A stretch of 8,340 nt of DNA from positions 1 to 8,340 of the forward strand of contig CAYHPY010000138.1 in NCBI GenBank assembly GCA_964358485.1, read 5' to 3'. The position numbers and the translations under genes are program-made. The stretch's first letter is position 1. Each line of letters begins with the position of its first letter. Below are positions 1 to 5,614 of this stretch, piece after piece. Origin of the DNA: CAYHPY01 sp964358485 (lineage in GTDB: Bacteria > Elusimicrobiota > Elusimicrobia > UBA1565 > UBA9628). The notes under the pieces were generated by a model. The model saw nothing but the letters and a program-made list of their open reading frames with translations, did no database searches and was not told the DNA's origin.

Positions 1-549
1 AAGAAGGACAGGGGGTTGCCGGTCGAAACCGTGTTCCGGCGGCCGATTGGACTGAGTCTGGACCCCGCCGGAACTTTATGGATCGCAGACCGCAACAACG
101 AGGCGATTCAGCGCTTCGGCCTGCCGGGGACCCTGACGGCGGGCACGGCGGGGGCTTTCCGGGTGACGGAAGAAGAAGAGGAGGATCAAAGCGAGGAGCC
201 GGGCCAAGCCGCCCCGGCGCCCTCCGTGACGGAATTCTTCCTGAGGGAGGCCTACGCGATCCCCAACCCCTGCAAGGGCTGCGGCTCGCAGGGCTTCGTG
301 GTCCAGGTGGGGCCGGCGGATTCGGTCAATCTGGAGTGCCGCAATGCGATGGGCCGGGTGGTCTACCAAAACGCCTTCCCAAGCCCGACCCTCAAGGACA
401 TCGGCAACGGACGGGGCCCGCAATACACCTACGAACAGCATTGGCCCTTGTCGGGGATTGGAACGGGGGTCTACGCCTGCACGATGACGGCCCGCAAGGC
501 CGGAAAACCGGAGATTCGCAAGGTCATTCGAACGGCGATCATCCGCTGA
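1..549 (+). CDS. NHL-repeat protein with C-terminal FlgD/sorting-like domain (3' end only)
   Basis: The reading frame is open from the first base, so the gene starts upstream of the window; the TTG at 16 is not a credible start. Residues are numbered from base 1 (182 visible). Residues 12-40 form one NHL beta-propeller unit: FRRPIGLSLDPAG, then TLWIADRNNEAIQRFG. An acidic Ala/Pro-rich linker follows (about 56-76, with TEEEEEDQSEEP). Residues 80-182 resemble the FlgD Ig-like/type A sorting domains found at the C-termini of exported proteins: an AYAIPNPCKG opening (family consensus xYPNPFxP), a central LECRNAMGRVVYQ strand pair and a final GTGVYACTMTA...KVIRTAIIR. Such domains usually anchor or sort large secreted beta-propeller proteins. 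The substrate and the true length cannot be seen. The two cysteines in CKGCG are unusual at that place. The family assignment comes from pattern recognition, with no search behind it. Confidence 0.75.
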   Translation, partial: KKDRGLPVETVFRRPIGLSLDPAGTLWIADRNNEAIQRFGLPGTLTAGTAGAFRVTEEEEEDQSEEPGQAAPAPSVTEFFLREAYAIPNPCKGCGSQGFVVQVGPADSVNLECRNAMGRVVYQNAFPSPTLKDIGNGRGPQYTYEQHWPLSGIGTGVYACTMTARKAGKPEIRKVIRTAIIR

Positions 550-559
550 CCGCAGGCCC

Positions 560-580
560 CGCGCAGGAACGCCTTGCGCG
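560..580 (+). terminator. Hairpin after the NHL gene, possible weak terminator
   Basis: Eleven nt after the stop codon, CGCGCAGG (560-567) pairs with CCTTGCGCG (572-580) around an AACG tetraloop. This gives 8 base pairs with a single bulged T at 574. No T-tract follows (AACCCGATTG), so it is not a canonical intrinsic terminator. It may protect the 3' end of the upstream mRNA or mark a Rho-dependent end. It separates the NHL gene from the overlapping gene set that follows. Confidence 0.35.
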
Positions 581-602
581 AACCCGATTGAGAGGCTATC
601 AT
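574..602 (+). promoter_or_regulatory. Weak sigma70-like promoter in front of the four-gene set
   Basis: TTGCGC (574-579; 3 of 6 matches to TTGACA) and TATCAT (597-602; 5 of 6 matches to TATAAT) are separated by 17 nt. Transcription would begin at about 609, right at the ATG at 610, which would make the first message leaderless or nearly so. The only Shine-Dalgarno-like run, GAGAGG at 590-595, lies 14 nt from the ATG, farther than usual. The -35 box sits in the 3' arm of the hairpin at 560-580. This is inferred from short motifs only. Confidence 0.25.
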
Positions 603-609
603 CCCTAGT

Positions 610-1032
610 ATGAGAGCGCTCCTGGCCCTGGCCCTTTGGGCCGCACTCCCCCTCGGAGCGTCGGCGGCGCGCAAGGAGAAGCTCGTGAGCCAAGACCTGC
701 AATGGAAGGGACAGTTCTGCGGGGTCTCCGTGCCCGGAACCCGGCTGGCCAAGACCCCCGCCGAATGGGAGGCCCTCTGGAAGGAAATCGGCAGGCCCGC
801 CCCCGCCCAGGACCTCAAGGGCCAAATGGCCGTCGCGGTCTTTCTGGGTGAGCGGCCCACGGGGGGCTTCCGGGTTCAATTTCTGGAGCCCAAAACCGCC
901 AAGGAGCGCGTCACGGTGGGCTACCGGGTCCTGCCCCCCAAGGGCATGGCCATTCAGGCCTTCACCCAGCCCTACGCCGTGCGCTTGCTCCCCCTCCCCA
1001 AGCTCCCGGTCGAGCTCATCGAGGAAAAATGA
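610..1032 (+). CDS. Exported PrcB C-terminal-domain protein
   Basis: A 140-aa protein with a signal peptide: MRALLALALWAALPLGASA with an AxA-type cleavage site near residue 19. The rest matches the PrcB C-terminal domain pattern: a TPAEWEALWKE helix (49-59), a KGQMAVAVFLGERPTGGF core with the family's G-x-[RK]-P-T-G-G-[YF] motif at 80-87, and a late TQPYAVRLLPLPK strand (119-131). The domain is named after PrcB of the Treponema denticola dentilisin protease complex, but most members elsewhere are small exported proteins of unknown role. No protease lies in the visible part of this locus. The stop overlaps the next start as ATGA (1029-1032), so it is probably co-translated with the next gene. 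The ATG at 610 is chosen because it gives a complete signal peptide. Confidence 0.8.
   Translation: MRALLALALWAALPLGASAARKEKLVSQDLQWKGQFCGVSVPGTRLAKTPAEWEALWKEIGRPAPAQDLKGQMAVAVFLGERPTGGFRVQFLEPKTAKERVTVGYRVLPPKGMAIQAFTQPYAVRLLPLPKLPVELIEEK
1021..1028 (+). promoter_or_regulatory. Ribosome binding site fixing the start at 1029
   Basis: GAGG (1021-1024) lies four nt before the ATG at 1029, inside the last codons of the PrcB-like gene. It is the only good Shine-Dalgarno match among the three overlapping junctions. The starts at 1793 and 3385 have none and would depend on coupling to the upstream stop. Confidence 0.5.
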
Positions 1033-1796
1033 TCCCGGCCGCCCTTCTGCTGGCCGGCCTGTGCGCGGCGCAGGACCCCACTCCCGAAGAGGAACCCGCC
1101 CCCATCCCTGTCCAAACCTCCACCGCCCCCGTCGGCTCCACGGGCGCGGCCGAGCGCTGGGTCCGCCAAGCCTCCTCCTTGCTCCGCTATGACGCGGCCG
1201 GGGACTTGGCCGAGGAAGTGGGCCTGGGGCGCTGGGAAGAGGTCGGAGCCTCCGGCCCGGTGACGCGCCAATTGCGGGGCGACGCCTCTCCGGGCGGGTC
1301 CTTCGCCTGGACCTTCGAGAAAAAAACTTTCTGGAACGCGTCCAAGACCAAAATCCTCACCACGGAACGCCACCTCCGCTTTTTGGGACGAGGCGCTTCC
1401 GAGCTCTGGTCGGCCCCCGAGGCGGACGCGCCCTCCTCCGGGGAGCCGGTGGTCTTTAGCGCCGATGGCGAGACCGTCCTGGCCGCCCTGCGCCGCCCGG
1501 AGGGCTGGTGGGTCTCGATGAGAACCTACATCGGCAATGTTTTGATGGAGGCGGGACCTTTTCCCAGCCTGACCTCAACCGCGCTTGCCCCGGGCGGGCG
1601 TTTCGCCCTGGCGCGATGGACGGAAGTGGATAAAAGCGCGACTCATTCTTTTTTAAGCGCCGTCTCGAAGAAACGAGTCGATGTTCCGTCCGATTCTTTT
1701 CTGTTGGGCCCGGCTGAGCTCCGCGACGACGGAAAGGTCTATTCCGGAACGAAATTAATCCTCGACCTGGCCGCCCCGGCGCCCCCCGCCCCATGA
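1029..1796 (+). CDS. Exported beta-rich protein of unknown function, propeller-like turns
   Basis: This 255-aa protein is not one I recognise. It starts with a short hydrophobic segment (MIPAALLLAGLCAAQ) that looks like a signal peptide lacking a basic N-region; the cysteine at 12 follows Leu, so it is not a proper lipobox. Residues 16-40 are a Pro/Glu/Thr-rich linker. The remainder is beta-rich, with four similar turns followed by hydrophobic strands: SPGGSFAWTF (87-96), SADGETVLAAL (144-154), APGGRFALARW (187-197) and RDDGKVYSG (232-240). These resemble PD40/WD40-like propeller blades, but they are too few and irregular for a firm call. The C-terminus is a Pro/Ala tail. Both ends overlap neighbours by 4 bases, so it is an internal gene of the set starting at 610. 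Bases about 1621-1700 are clearly AT-richer than the rest (about 46% G+C by count). Confidence 0.7.
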   Translation: MIPAALLLAGLCAAQDPTPEEEPAPIPVQTSTAPVGSTGAAERWVRQASSLLRYDAAGDLAEEVGLGRWEEVGASGPVTRQLRGDASPGGSFAWTFEKKTFWNASKTKILTTERHLRFLGRGASELWSAPEADAPSSGEPVVFSADGETVLAALRRPEGWWVSMRTYIGNVLMEAGPFPSLTSTALAPGGRFALARWTEVDKSATHSFLSAVSKKRVDVPSDSFLLGPAELRDDGKVYSGTKLILDLAAPAPPAP

Positions 1797-3388
1797 AAAC
1801 GATCCTATTCCTATTTCTCGCGCTCGCCGCACCCGCCCGCGGCCAGGAGTTGATCCACGGCGACGGCGTGGAGGGACGAGCGGCCGATCAAGAGGCGGAA
1901 GACGCCATCGTCCGCGTCCAAGCGGGCCTCTCCGAGGATCCGGCGGCCGCGGACGCCTTGGCCCGGAGGATGTTGGACTCAAAGCTGGCCGCGCGCTTTG
2001 AGGGCGAGGAACCCGGCCAGAAGCTGGCCGCCATCCGCGCCTGGATCGACTCCGACCCGCGCTCAGCCGCCGAGATCGCCGTGGGCTTGGCGCGCGACGA
2101 CGCCTCCGGGACCCATGAGTTCGAGGACTTACTGAGCTTTCGCGCGGCTCGGACCCTGCAATACAATCCCGATTCCAAGAAGGGCCTCCTCGGCCGTCTG
2201 AAAAAGACGAACAAAGACTCCAAGCTGATGAAAAAAGACGAGGAGATGCAGGACGAGGAAAAAGCCGAGATCATCAAGACCCTCTTCGAGGGGCAGGGCG
2301 GCCAAAGCAACCAAATCCTGACCCAGACCAAGAGCGAGGGCGACAAGGGCTCGGTCGGCGGGGGCCCGAGATTTTCCGATTCGTCCTATTACGACCGCCT
2401 GGGCCAGGGCAACCTCGGCGGCTACTCCCCCCAGCTTCTGGCCATCCAAAGCGCCCTCAACGCCCGGCGCGCGCCCGGCGCGCCCAAGCTCATCGAGACC
2501 GGCAAGCTGGACTATCCCACCTTGAGCTATCCGGCCCACGGGATGCGCTTTGATCTCAAGACCTTGGGAAACCGCCTGACCTACGAGCGCAACTTCGCCC
2601 TGGCGCGCCTCCTGGGAGAGACCCTCACCGAGGCCGAGCTCCTGGACCCGCGCACCTCCGAACGCCTCAAGGCCAAGCTCAAGGCGGGCAAGGCCCTGTC
2701 CCCGCGCTTTGAGCGCCGCGCCCGCGCCCTCCAGAAAGCCCAGGAAGTCCTCTCCGATTTCGAGAAGACGGCCTTGGTCAGCGCCGATCCTTCGAAGATT
2801 TCCCGCTCTCTCCTGTCCGCCCTCGGCAGCCGTCAAAAAGACGCCGCCCGCTGGATCACCTTGGCCTCGCTTGAGGAAGAGCTCATGCGCATCGAGGCCG
2901 AGGAGGGTTTTTGGTCCGCGGAACTCGAAGCCGCCATCGCGGCGGCGCCCTTGGCCGCCGACGCGCGCGCGGCCTACTCCCGGCGGGGACAGGATTTTCG
3001 GGCCCGGCTGGAACGCCTGAAATCCAATGCCCAGGCGGCCATCGCCTCCCTGGAGGGCCCGGAGTGGCAGAAGGCCATTCCCCAGGTGGAGGCCCTCATG
3101 GGGGAAAGCGCCCGCCTGCGCGGGAACTTGAGCCGCGACATCCGAAATTTCGTCAACACCCCTTTCCGTTTGGGAGAAAGCGGCGGGGCCAAGCCGCACT
3201 GGCGCGCCTTGCTCGAGGACCTGGTCCGGCGCTATCTTCCCTCCACCTCCTACGGCAAGGAACTGGTCGCCGCCGAGCGACGCTCGGCATTGCTCAAGGA
3301 CGTCTTCCTTAAGATCGCCGCGGGGGACCTGGAAGCGGCCCACCGGATTCTGGGCTCCTTCGAGCCCGCGCGCGCCGCCCGGCCTTGA
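1793..3388 (+). CDS. Exported, mostly helical protein of unknown function
   Basis: A 531-aa protein with a clear signal peptide (MKTILFLFLALAAPARGQ, residues 1-18). I recognise no known domain. Residues 25-120 are helical and Ala/Glu/Arg-rich (for example AAADALARRMLDSKLAARF). Residues 126-163 are highly charged and Lys-rich (LKKTNKDSKLMKKDEE...). Residues 164-210 are a Gly/Ser/Gln-rich, probably flexible stretch ending in DRLGQGNLGGYSPQ. Residues 211-525 are again helical, with possible coiled coil at 300-420 (RFERRARALQKAQEVLSDFEK; SLEEELMRIEAE). No metal-binding or catalytic motif stands out, so a structural or scaffold role is as likely as an enzymatic one. The ATG overlaps the upstream stop (ATGA, 1793-1796) and has no ribosome binding site of its own. 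Its stop overlaps the TTG start of the TPR gene. Confidence 0.75.
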   Translation: MKTILFLFLALAAPARGQELIHGDGVEGRAADQEAEDAIVRVQAGLSEDPAAADALARRMLDSKLAARFEGEEPGQKLAAIRAWIDSDPRSAAEIAVGLARDDASGTHEFEDLLSFRAARTLQYNPDSKKGLLGRLKKTNKDSKLMKKDEEMQDEEKAEIIKTLFEGQGGQSNQILTQTKSEGDKGSVGGGPRFSDSSYYDRLGQGNLGGYSPQLLAIQSALNARRAPGAPKLIETGKLDYPTLSYPAHGMRFDLKTLGNRLTYERNFALARLLGETLTEAELLDPRTSERLKAKLKAGKALSPRFERRARALQKAQEVLSDFEKTALVSADPSKISRSLLSALGSRQKDAARWITLASLEEELMRIEAEEGFWSAELEAAIAAAPLAADARAAYSRRGQDFRARLERLKSNAQAAIASLEGPEWQKAIPQVEALMGESARLRGNLSRDIRNFVNTPFRLGESGGAKPHWRALLEDLVRRYLPSTSYGKELVAAERRSALLKDVFLKIAAGDLEAAHRILGSFEPARAARP

Positions 3389-5070
3389 ACCGACAAACGC
3401 CCCGTCCTCCAGCAGAACTCTCCTGGGCGCTGGGCCCATTGGGATTGGACGAAGGCGGCGTCAACGCCGGGGTCGAGATTTTAATCCGCTCCCGGACCTG
3501 GCCCATCCGGGTGGCCGTGGCGCGGGCGCCGGGGTCGCTTTCCGGGATAAACGGCCAATACTTGAAAAAAATTCTAGCCAGCCTTCGGCTGAAAAAATCA
3601 GCCGAAGGCTGGGGTCTGGCCCTCCGTGGGCGCGGGCGGTTTTACCTGCGCGATCCGCGGGCCGAGGACGACCTGCGCAGGGCGGCGGAAAGCGGACCGG
3701 CGGCCGCCCACGCCCGGCTTTGGCTGGCCGAACTGGAAATGAGCCGCGCCCCGGGGAGCGCCCCGGCCGCCATAAAAATTCTGGAGCGAATCTCGGGTCC
3801 GGCCCCGCTCCGGGCCTGGGCGCTGGCGGTGCGCGCCGCGTGCCGGTTCAAGGGCGGGGAAACGGGTCCCGCGCTCGAGGACGCCGACGCGGCGGTAAAG
3901 CTGGACCCTCGGCGGCCGTGGCTGAGGACTTTGCGCAGCGAGTTTCTCAGCGAGGCCGTCCGCTACCGGGAGTCCATCGCCGACGCCGTCCTGGCCGCAA
4001 AAAATCTTCCAAAGGAACCTTGGGCGCATCTGCTCCTGGCCCGCGCGCATTTCAACTGCAACGGCGACCGCAAGGCCGCCGCCGCGGCTCTGGAGCATGC
4101 GCTCCGCCTGGACCCACGCTCGGCGGAGGGCAAGGTCATGAAGGCCGAGGCCTTGCGCCGGACCGGGCGCTTCGGACCGGCCCTGAAAGTCTACCGCTCC
4201 GTTGGGGACCTCGGGGACCGTTATCCGCGCCTGTACGCCTGGCGCGGCTCGCTTCTGCGCCAGTTGGGCAAAAACCGGGAGGCGCTCAAGGATCTGGACC
4301 TGGCCTGCCGCTTGAGCCCGGAATATCCCCTGGTATTCCTGGAGCGGGCGCACGCGCGGCTGTCCTTAGGATCGTTTGCCGTGGCCTTCGAAGACATGCG
4401 CCGCGCGGCGCGCCTGGATTCCAAGCACGGGTGGGCGCACGGACGGCCCGGCGAATCGGGGGAATTCGAGCGGATCACGCGGCTATTGGAGCAAGCCGCC
4501 AGCGCTCTGCCCAAAAATCCCTGGGGCCCGGCCTGGCTCGGGGAATGCCTGCTCAAGGCGGGGCGCTTTGACGAAGCCTTGGCCCGGCTGGACCGGGCGC
4601 TTGAAATCGACCCGGCTTGCGCCTGGGTTTTGACCTGGCGCGGGGAAACTCTTTTGGCCCTGGGCCGGGCGCCGGAAGCCGTGGCCGATCTTAAGAAAGC
4701 CGCAGCTCTCGACGGCGGCTACGCCCGCGCGGTGGGAAGGCTGGGCGCGGCCTTGTCCTTGACCGGCCGCCCCCGAGAGGCTTTGGCCAAGCTCCACAAA
4801 GCCGCCCAACTCGACTCGCGCTGCGCCTGGATTTACGGCCACCGGGGCGAAGCGAACCTCCTCCTCGGCCGTCCCGCCGCGGCCGTCGCGGACCTGGAGC
4901 GCGCCCTGCAGTTGGATCAGGGCTATCCGGACGCCTATTTATGGCGGGGCATGGCGCGCAAGCTCCTGGGCGATCCTCGGGGCGACTCGGACATGCGCCG
5001 GGCCCTGGAACTTCGCCCGGACCCCGCCTGGGTCCGGGAGTGGCTCGAAAGGCTGCGGAAAAAGCCCTGA
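3385..5070 (+). CDS. TPR-repeat protein with a distinct N-terminal domain
   Basis: A 561-aa protein. Residues 140-545 contain about nine or ten tetratricopeptide units of about 34 residues, clearest at 210-243, 283-316, 380-411, 414-447, 448-481 and 482-515. The C-terminal units are regular, of the type W-x-x-G-E-x-L-L-x-x-G-R-x-x-x-A-x-x-x-L-x-x-A-x-x-L-D. TPR arrays bind proteins or peptides. The array is interrupted at about 350-372 (AHGRPGESGEFERITRLLEQ). Residues 17-90 form a separate domain I do not recognise (GVEILIRSRTWPIRVAVARA and NGQYLKKILASL are its core). There is no signal peptide or membrane segment, unlike the three genes before it, so a cytoplasmic role is likely. The start is TTG at 3385, within TTGA overlapping the previous stop. 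The frame closes at 3310 upstream and has no earlier start, and the first internal ATG is at codon 119, so the start is uncertain within about 20 codons. Confidence 0.85.
   Translation: MNRQTPRPPAELSWALGPLGLDEGGVNAGVEILIRSRTWPIRVAVARAPGSLSGINGQYLKKILASLRLKKSAEGWGLALRGRGRFYLRDPRAEDDLRRAAESGPAAAHARLWLAELEMSRAPGSAPAAIKILERISGPAPLRAWALAVRAACRFKGGETGPALEDADAAVKLDPRRPWLRTLRSEFLSEAVRYRESIADAVLAAKNLPKEPWAHLLLARAHFNCNGDRKAAAAALEHALRLDPRSAEGKVMKAEALRRTGRFGPALKVYRSVGDLGDRYPRLYAWRGSLLRQLGKNREALKDLDLACRLSPEYPLVFLERAHARLSLGSFAVAFEDMRRAARLDSKHGWAHGRPGESGEFERITRLLEQAASALPKNPWGPAWLGECLLKAGRFDEALARLDRALEIDPACAWVLTWRGETLLALGRAPEAVADLKKAAALDGGYARAVGRLGAALSLTGRPREALAKLHKAAQLDSRCAWIYGHRGEANLLLGRPAAAVADLERALQLDQGYPDAYLWRGMARKLLGDPRGDSDMRRALELRPDPAWVREWLERLRKKP
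3578..3612. repeat. Perfect 15-bp inverted repeat inside the TPR gene
   Basis: CCAGCCTTCGGCTGA (3578-3592) and TCAGCCGAAGGCTGG (3598-3612) are exact reverse complements around an AAAAA loop, covering codons 65-76 of the TPR gene. On the - strand the hairpin is followed after six nt by a run of seven T (3564-3570), the layout of an intrinsic terminator directed against antisense transcription. On the + strand no T-run follows. I infer a strong mRNA or antisense structure; the function is unknown. Confidence 0.85.
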
Positions 5071-5093
5071 ATTCGCGCGCCTGATTATGTCGC

Positions 5094-5137
5094 CGACGAC
5101 AAAATCACTTTCACCGGTGAAGGTGATTTTATCGTCG
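5094..5137. repeat. 44-bp near-perfect palindrome after the TPR gene
   Basis: The arms 5094-5115 and 5116-5137 (22 nt each) are complementary except for one C-A mismatch (5100/5131) and one T-G wobble (5109/5122). The centre is CACC|GGTG with no spacer. It begins 23 nt after the TPR stop codon. It lacks a T-tract on either strand, so it is not a canonical terminator, but its position fits a transcription or mRNA-decay barrier between converging genes. It could also be part of the repeat element nearby. Confidence 0.8.
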
Positions 5138-5226
5138 AGAACAAATTGGCGGAATCCCGCAAGCAGGCCGCTGAAAATTCCCCGGCGCCACGGCGGTTCG
5201 AGGTCTGAGGCGAAATAACATAGCGG

Positions 5227-5260
5227 ACTCGCCGGCCCGGCCAATGCCGGTCAGTTAAGC
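5227..5260 (+). repeat. Left 34-bp terminal inverted repeat
   Basis: Begins ACTCGCCGGCCCGGCC and ends GGTCAGTTAAGC. Complementary to 5466-5499 with one mismatch. Similarity beyond 5227 is patchy (5222, 5223 and 5225 still pair). Confidence 0.8.
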
Positions 5261-5364
5261 TGTTCCTCGTCGAGGACTGTCATCGGCAGCCTGCGCGCGA
5301 AAGCGCTATACCGGCCTAATCCTGAGCATCTCGCCGGAGTGAATTGAACGTCAGACTTGAAGTG

Positions 5365-5381
5365 CTCGGTCCAGGACCGAG
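5365..5381. repeat. 17-bp perfect hairpin in the element core
   Basis: CTCGGTCC (5365-5372) and GGACCGAG (5374-5381) flank a single A. It lies near the centre of the inverted-repeat-bounded segment. It could be a protein-binding palindrome or a short RNA stem. Confidence 0.6.
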
Positions 5382-5465
5382 TTCTACAAGCCTGGCACCG
5401 CAACATCATCTCAGAGAAACTCCAAGAGAAAGCAAGACTTTTCGCTCCGGGATCGCGAGCTTCGC

Positions 5466-5499
5466 GCTTAAGTGACCGGCATTGGCCGGGCCGGCGAGT
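5466..5499 (-). repeat. Right 34-bp terminal inverted repeat
   Basis: Begins GCTTAAGTGACCGG and ends GGCCGGCGAGT, the reverse complement of 5227-5260 with G for C at 5472. It is followed within nine nt by a T-rich run (TTTCTTTTTTTT, 5504-5515), so its GC-rich end (GCCGG-G-CCGGC, 5485-5495) could also work as a weak + strand terminator. Confidence 0.8.
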
Positions 5500-5535
5500 T
5501 CACTTTCTTTTTTTTCAGCATTTTTCATCATTGGC

Positions 5536-5571
5536 CGGCTGACCGAAAAACTCCTTGAGCCGGTCTTGCCG
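5536..5571 (-). terminator. Imperfect hairpin downstream of the phosphoketolase-like gene
   Basis: CGGC-t-GACCG (5536-5545) pairs with CGGTC-tt-GCCG (5561-5571) around a 15-nt loop, 43 nt past the stop of the - strand gene. On the - strand it is followed by A-rich rather than T-rich sequence, so it would be a non-canonical end at best. It overlaps the partial copy of the inverted-repeat core at 5529-5545. Confidence 0.25.
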
Positions 5572-5614
5572 CCTGGCGACGATGGGCGCCCATGGCAGGA
5601 GCGCCGGAATTCCC

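Larger units (their letters stand above)
5227..5499. mobile_element. 273-bp element with 34-bp terminal inverted repeats (MITE-like)
   Basis: The two ends are reverse complements over 34 bp with one mismatch (5254 against 5472). The 205 bp between them hold no recognisable gene. Long, almost identical inverted repeats around a short non-coding core in an intergenic site are typical of non-autonomous elements mobilised by a DDE transposase in trans. I see no target-site duplication at the exact boundaries (GCGG before, TCAC after), so the true ends may lie a few bases away, or it may be an old insertion. The core has small hairpins (5264-5276, 5295-5306 with a GAAA tetraloop, 5365-5381). The alternative is a structured RNA or regulatory hairpin element. 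No transposase family is assigned. Confidence 0.5.
5071..5614. other. Convergent intergenic region rich in inverted repeats, no recognised gene
   Basis: This 544-bp gap lies between the TPR stop and the stop of the phosphoketolase-like gene. It is visibly AT-richer than its flanks (about 45% G+C in 5101-5160). It contains the 44-bp palindrome at 5094-5137, the 34-bp inverted-repeat pair bounding 5227-5499, short hairpins including gcgc-GAAA-gcgc (5295-5306) and TCCTCG-T-CGAGGA (5264-5276), and an uninterrupted T8 at 5508-5515. Small open frames exist: + strand 5087-5218, 43 aa, MSPTTKSLSPVKVILSSRTN...; - strand 5251-5409, 52 aa, MMLRCQACRTRSWTEHF.... Neither matches a family I know, and neither is called as a gene. 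Confidence 0.7.

Noticed and set aside
76..879. 267-aa - strand frame across the NHL gene and the PrcB-like gene
   Set aside because: It crosses two real + strand genes, has a low-complexity Gly/Arg/Leu composition, and no promoter or domain.
1029..1070. Possible lipoprotein signal in the 255-aa protein (LLAGLC)
   Set aside because: The residue before the cysteine is Leu rather than Gly, Ala or Ser, so the lipobox is not met.
3061..3076. 16-bp direct match GGAGTGGCAGAAGGCC at 3061-3076 and 5924-5939
   Set aside because: The copies lie in unrelated genes in different frames and strands, with no similarity beyond; taken as coincidence.
2129..3439. 436-aa open frame on the - strand opposite the 531-aa exported protein gene
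   Set aside because: It is antisense to a gene with a signal peptide and coding-type composition. Its Gly/Leu/Gln-rich sequence has no motif, and long antisense frames are expected at this GC content.
4939..5244. 101-aa - strand frame from the left inverted repeat into the TPR gene
   Set aside because: Its second half is antisense to TPR coding sequence and its first half crosses the palindrome; no family resemblance.
5264..5400. tRNA-like or CRISPR-like structure in the hairpin-rich gap
   Set aside because: There is no T-loop consensus, acceptor pairing or CCA context, and no regularly spaced direct repeats; only short isolated stems.
5251..5409. 52-aa - strand frame inside the inverted-repeat element (MMLRCQACRTRSWTEHF...)
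   Set aside because: The CxxC start looked like a zinc-finger remnant of a transposase, but nothing further matches. Its stop lies in the terminal repeat, so it is not called as a gene.
5357..5542. 61-aa + strand frame across the right inverted repeat
   Set aside because: TTG start without a ribosome binding site, crosses the repeat, and has no recognisable domain.
5582..5593. 12-bp palindrome ATGGGCGCCCAT after the - strand gene
   Set aside because: Too short and without a T-tract; a restriction-site-like palindrome expected in GC-rich DNA.
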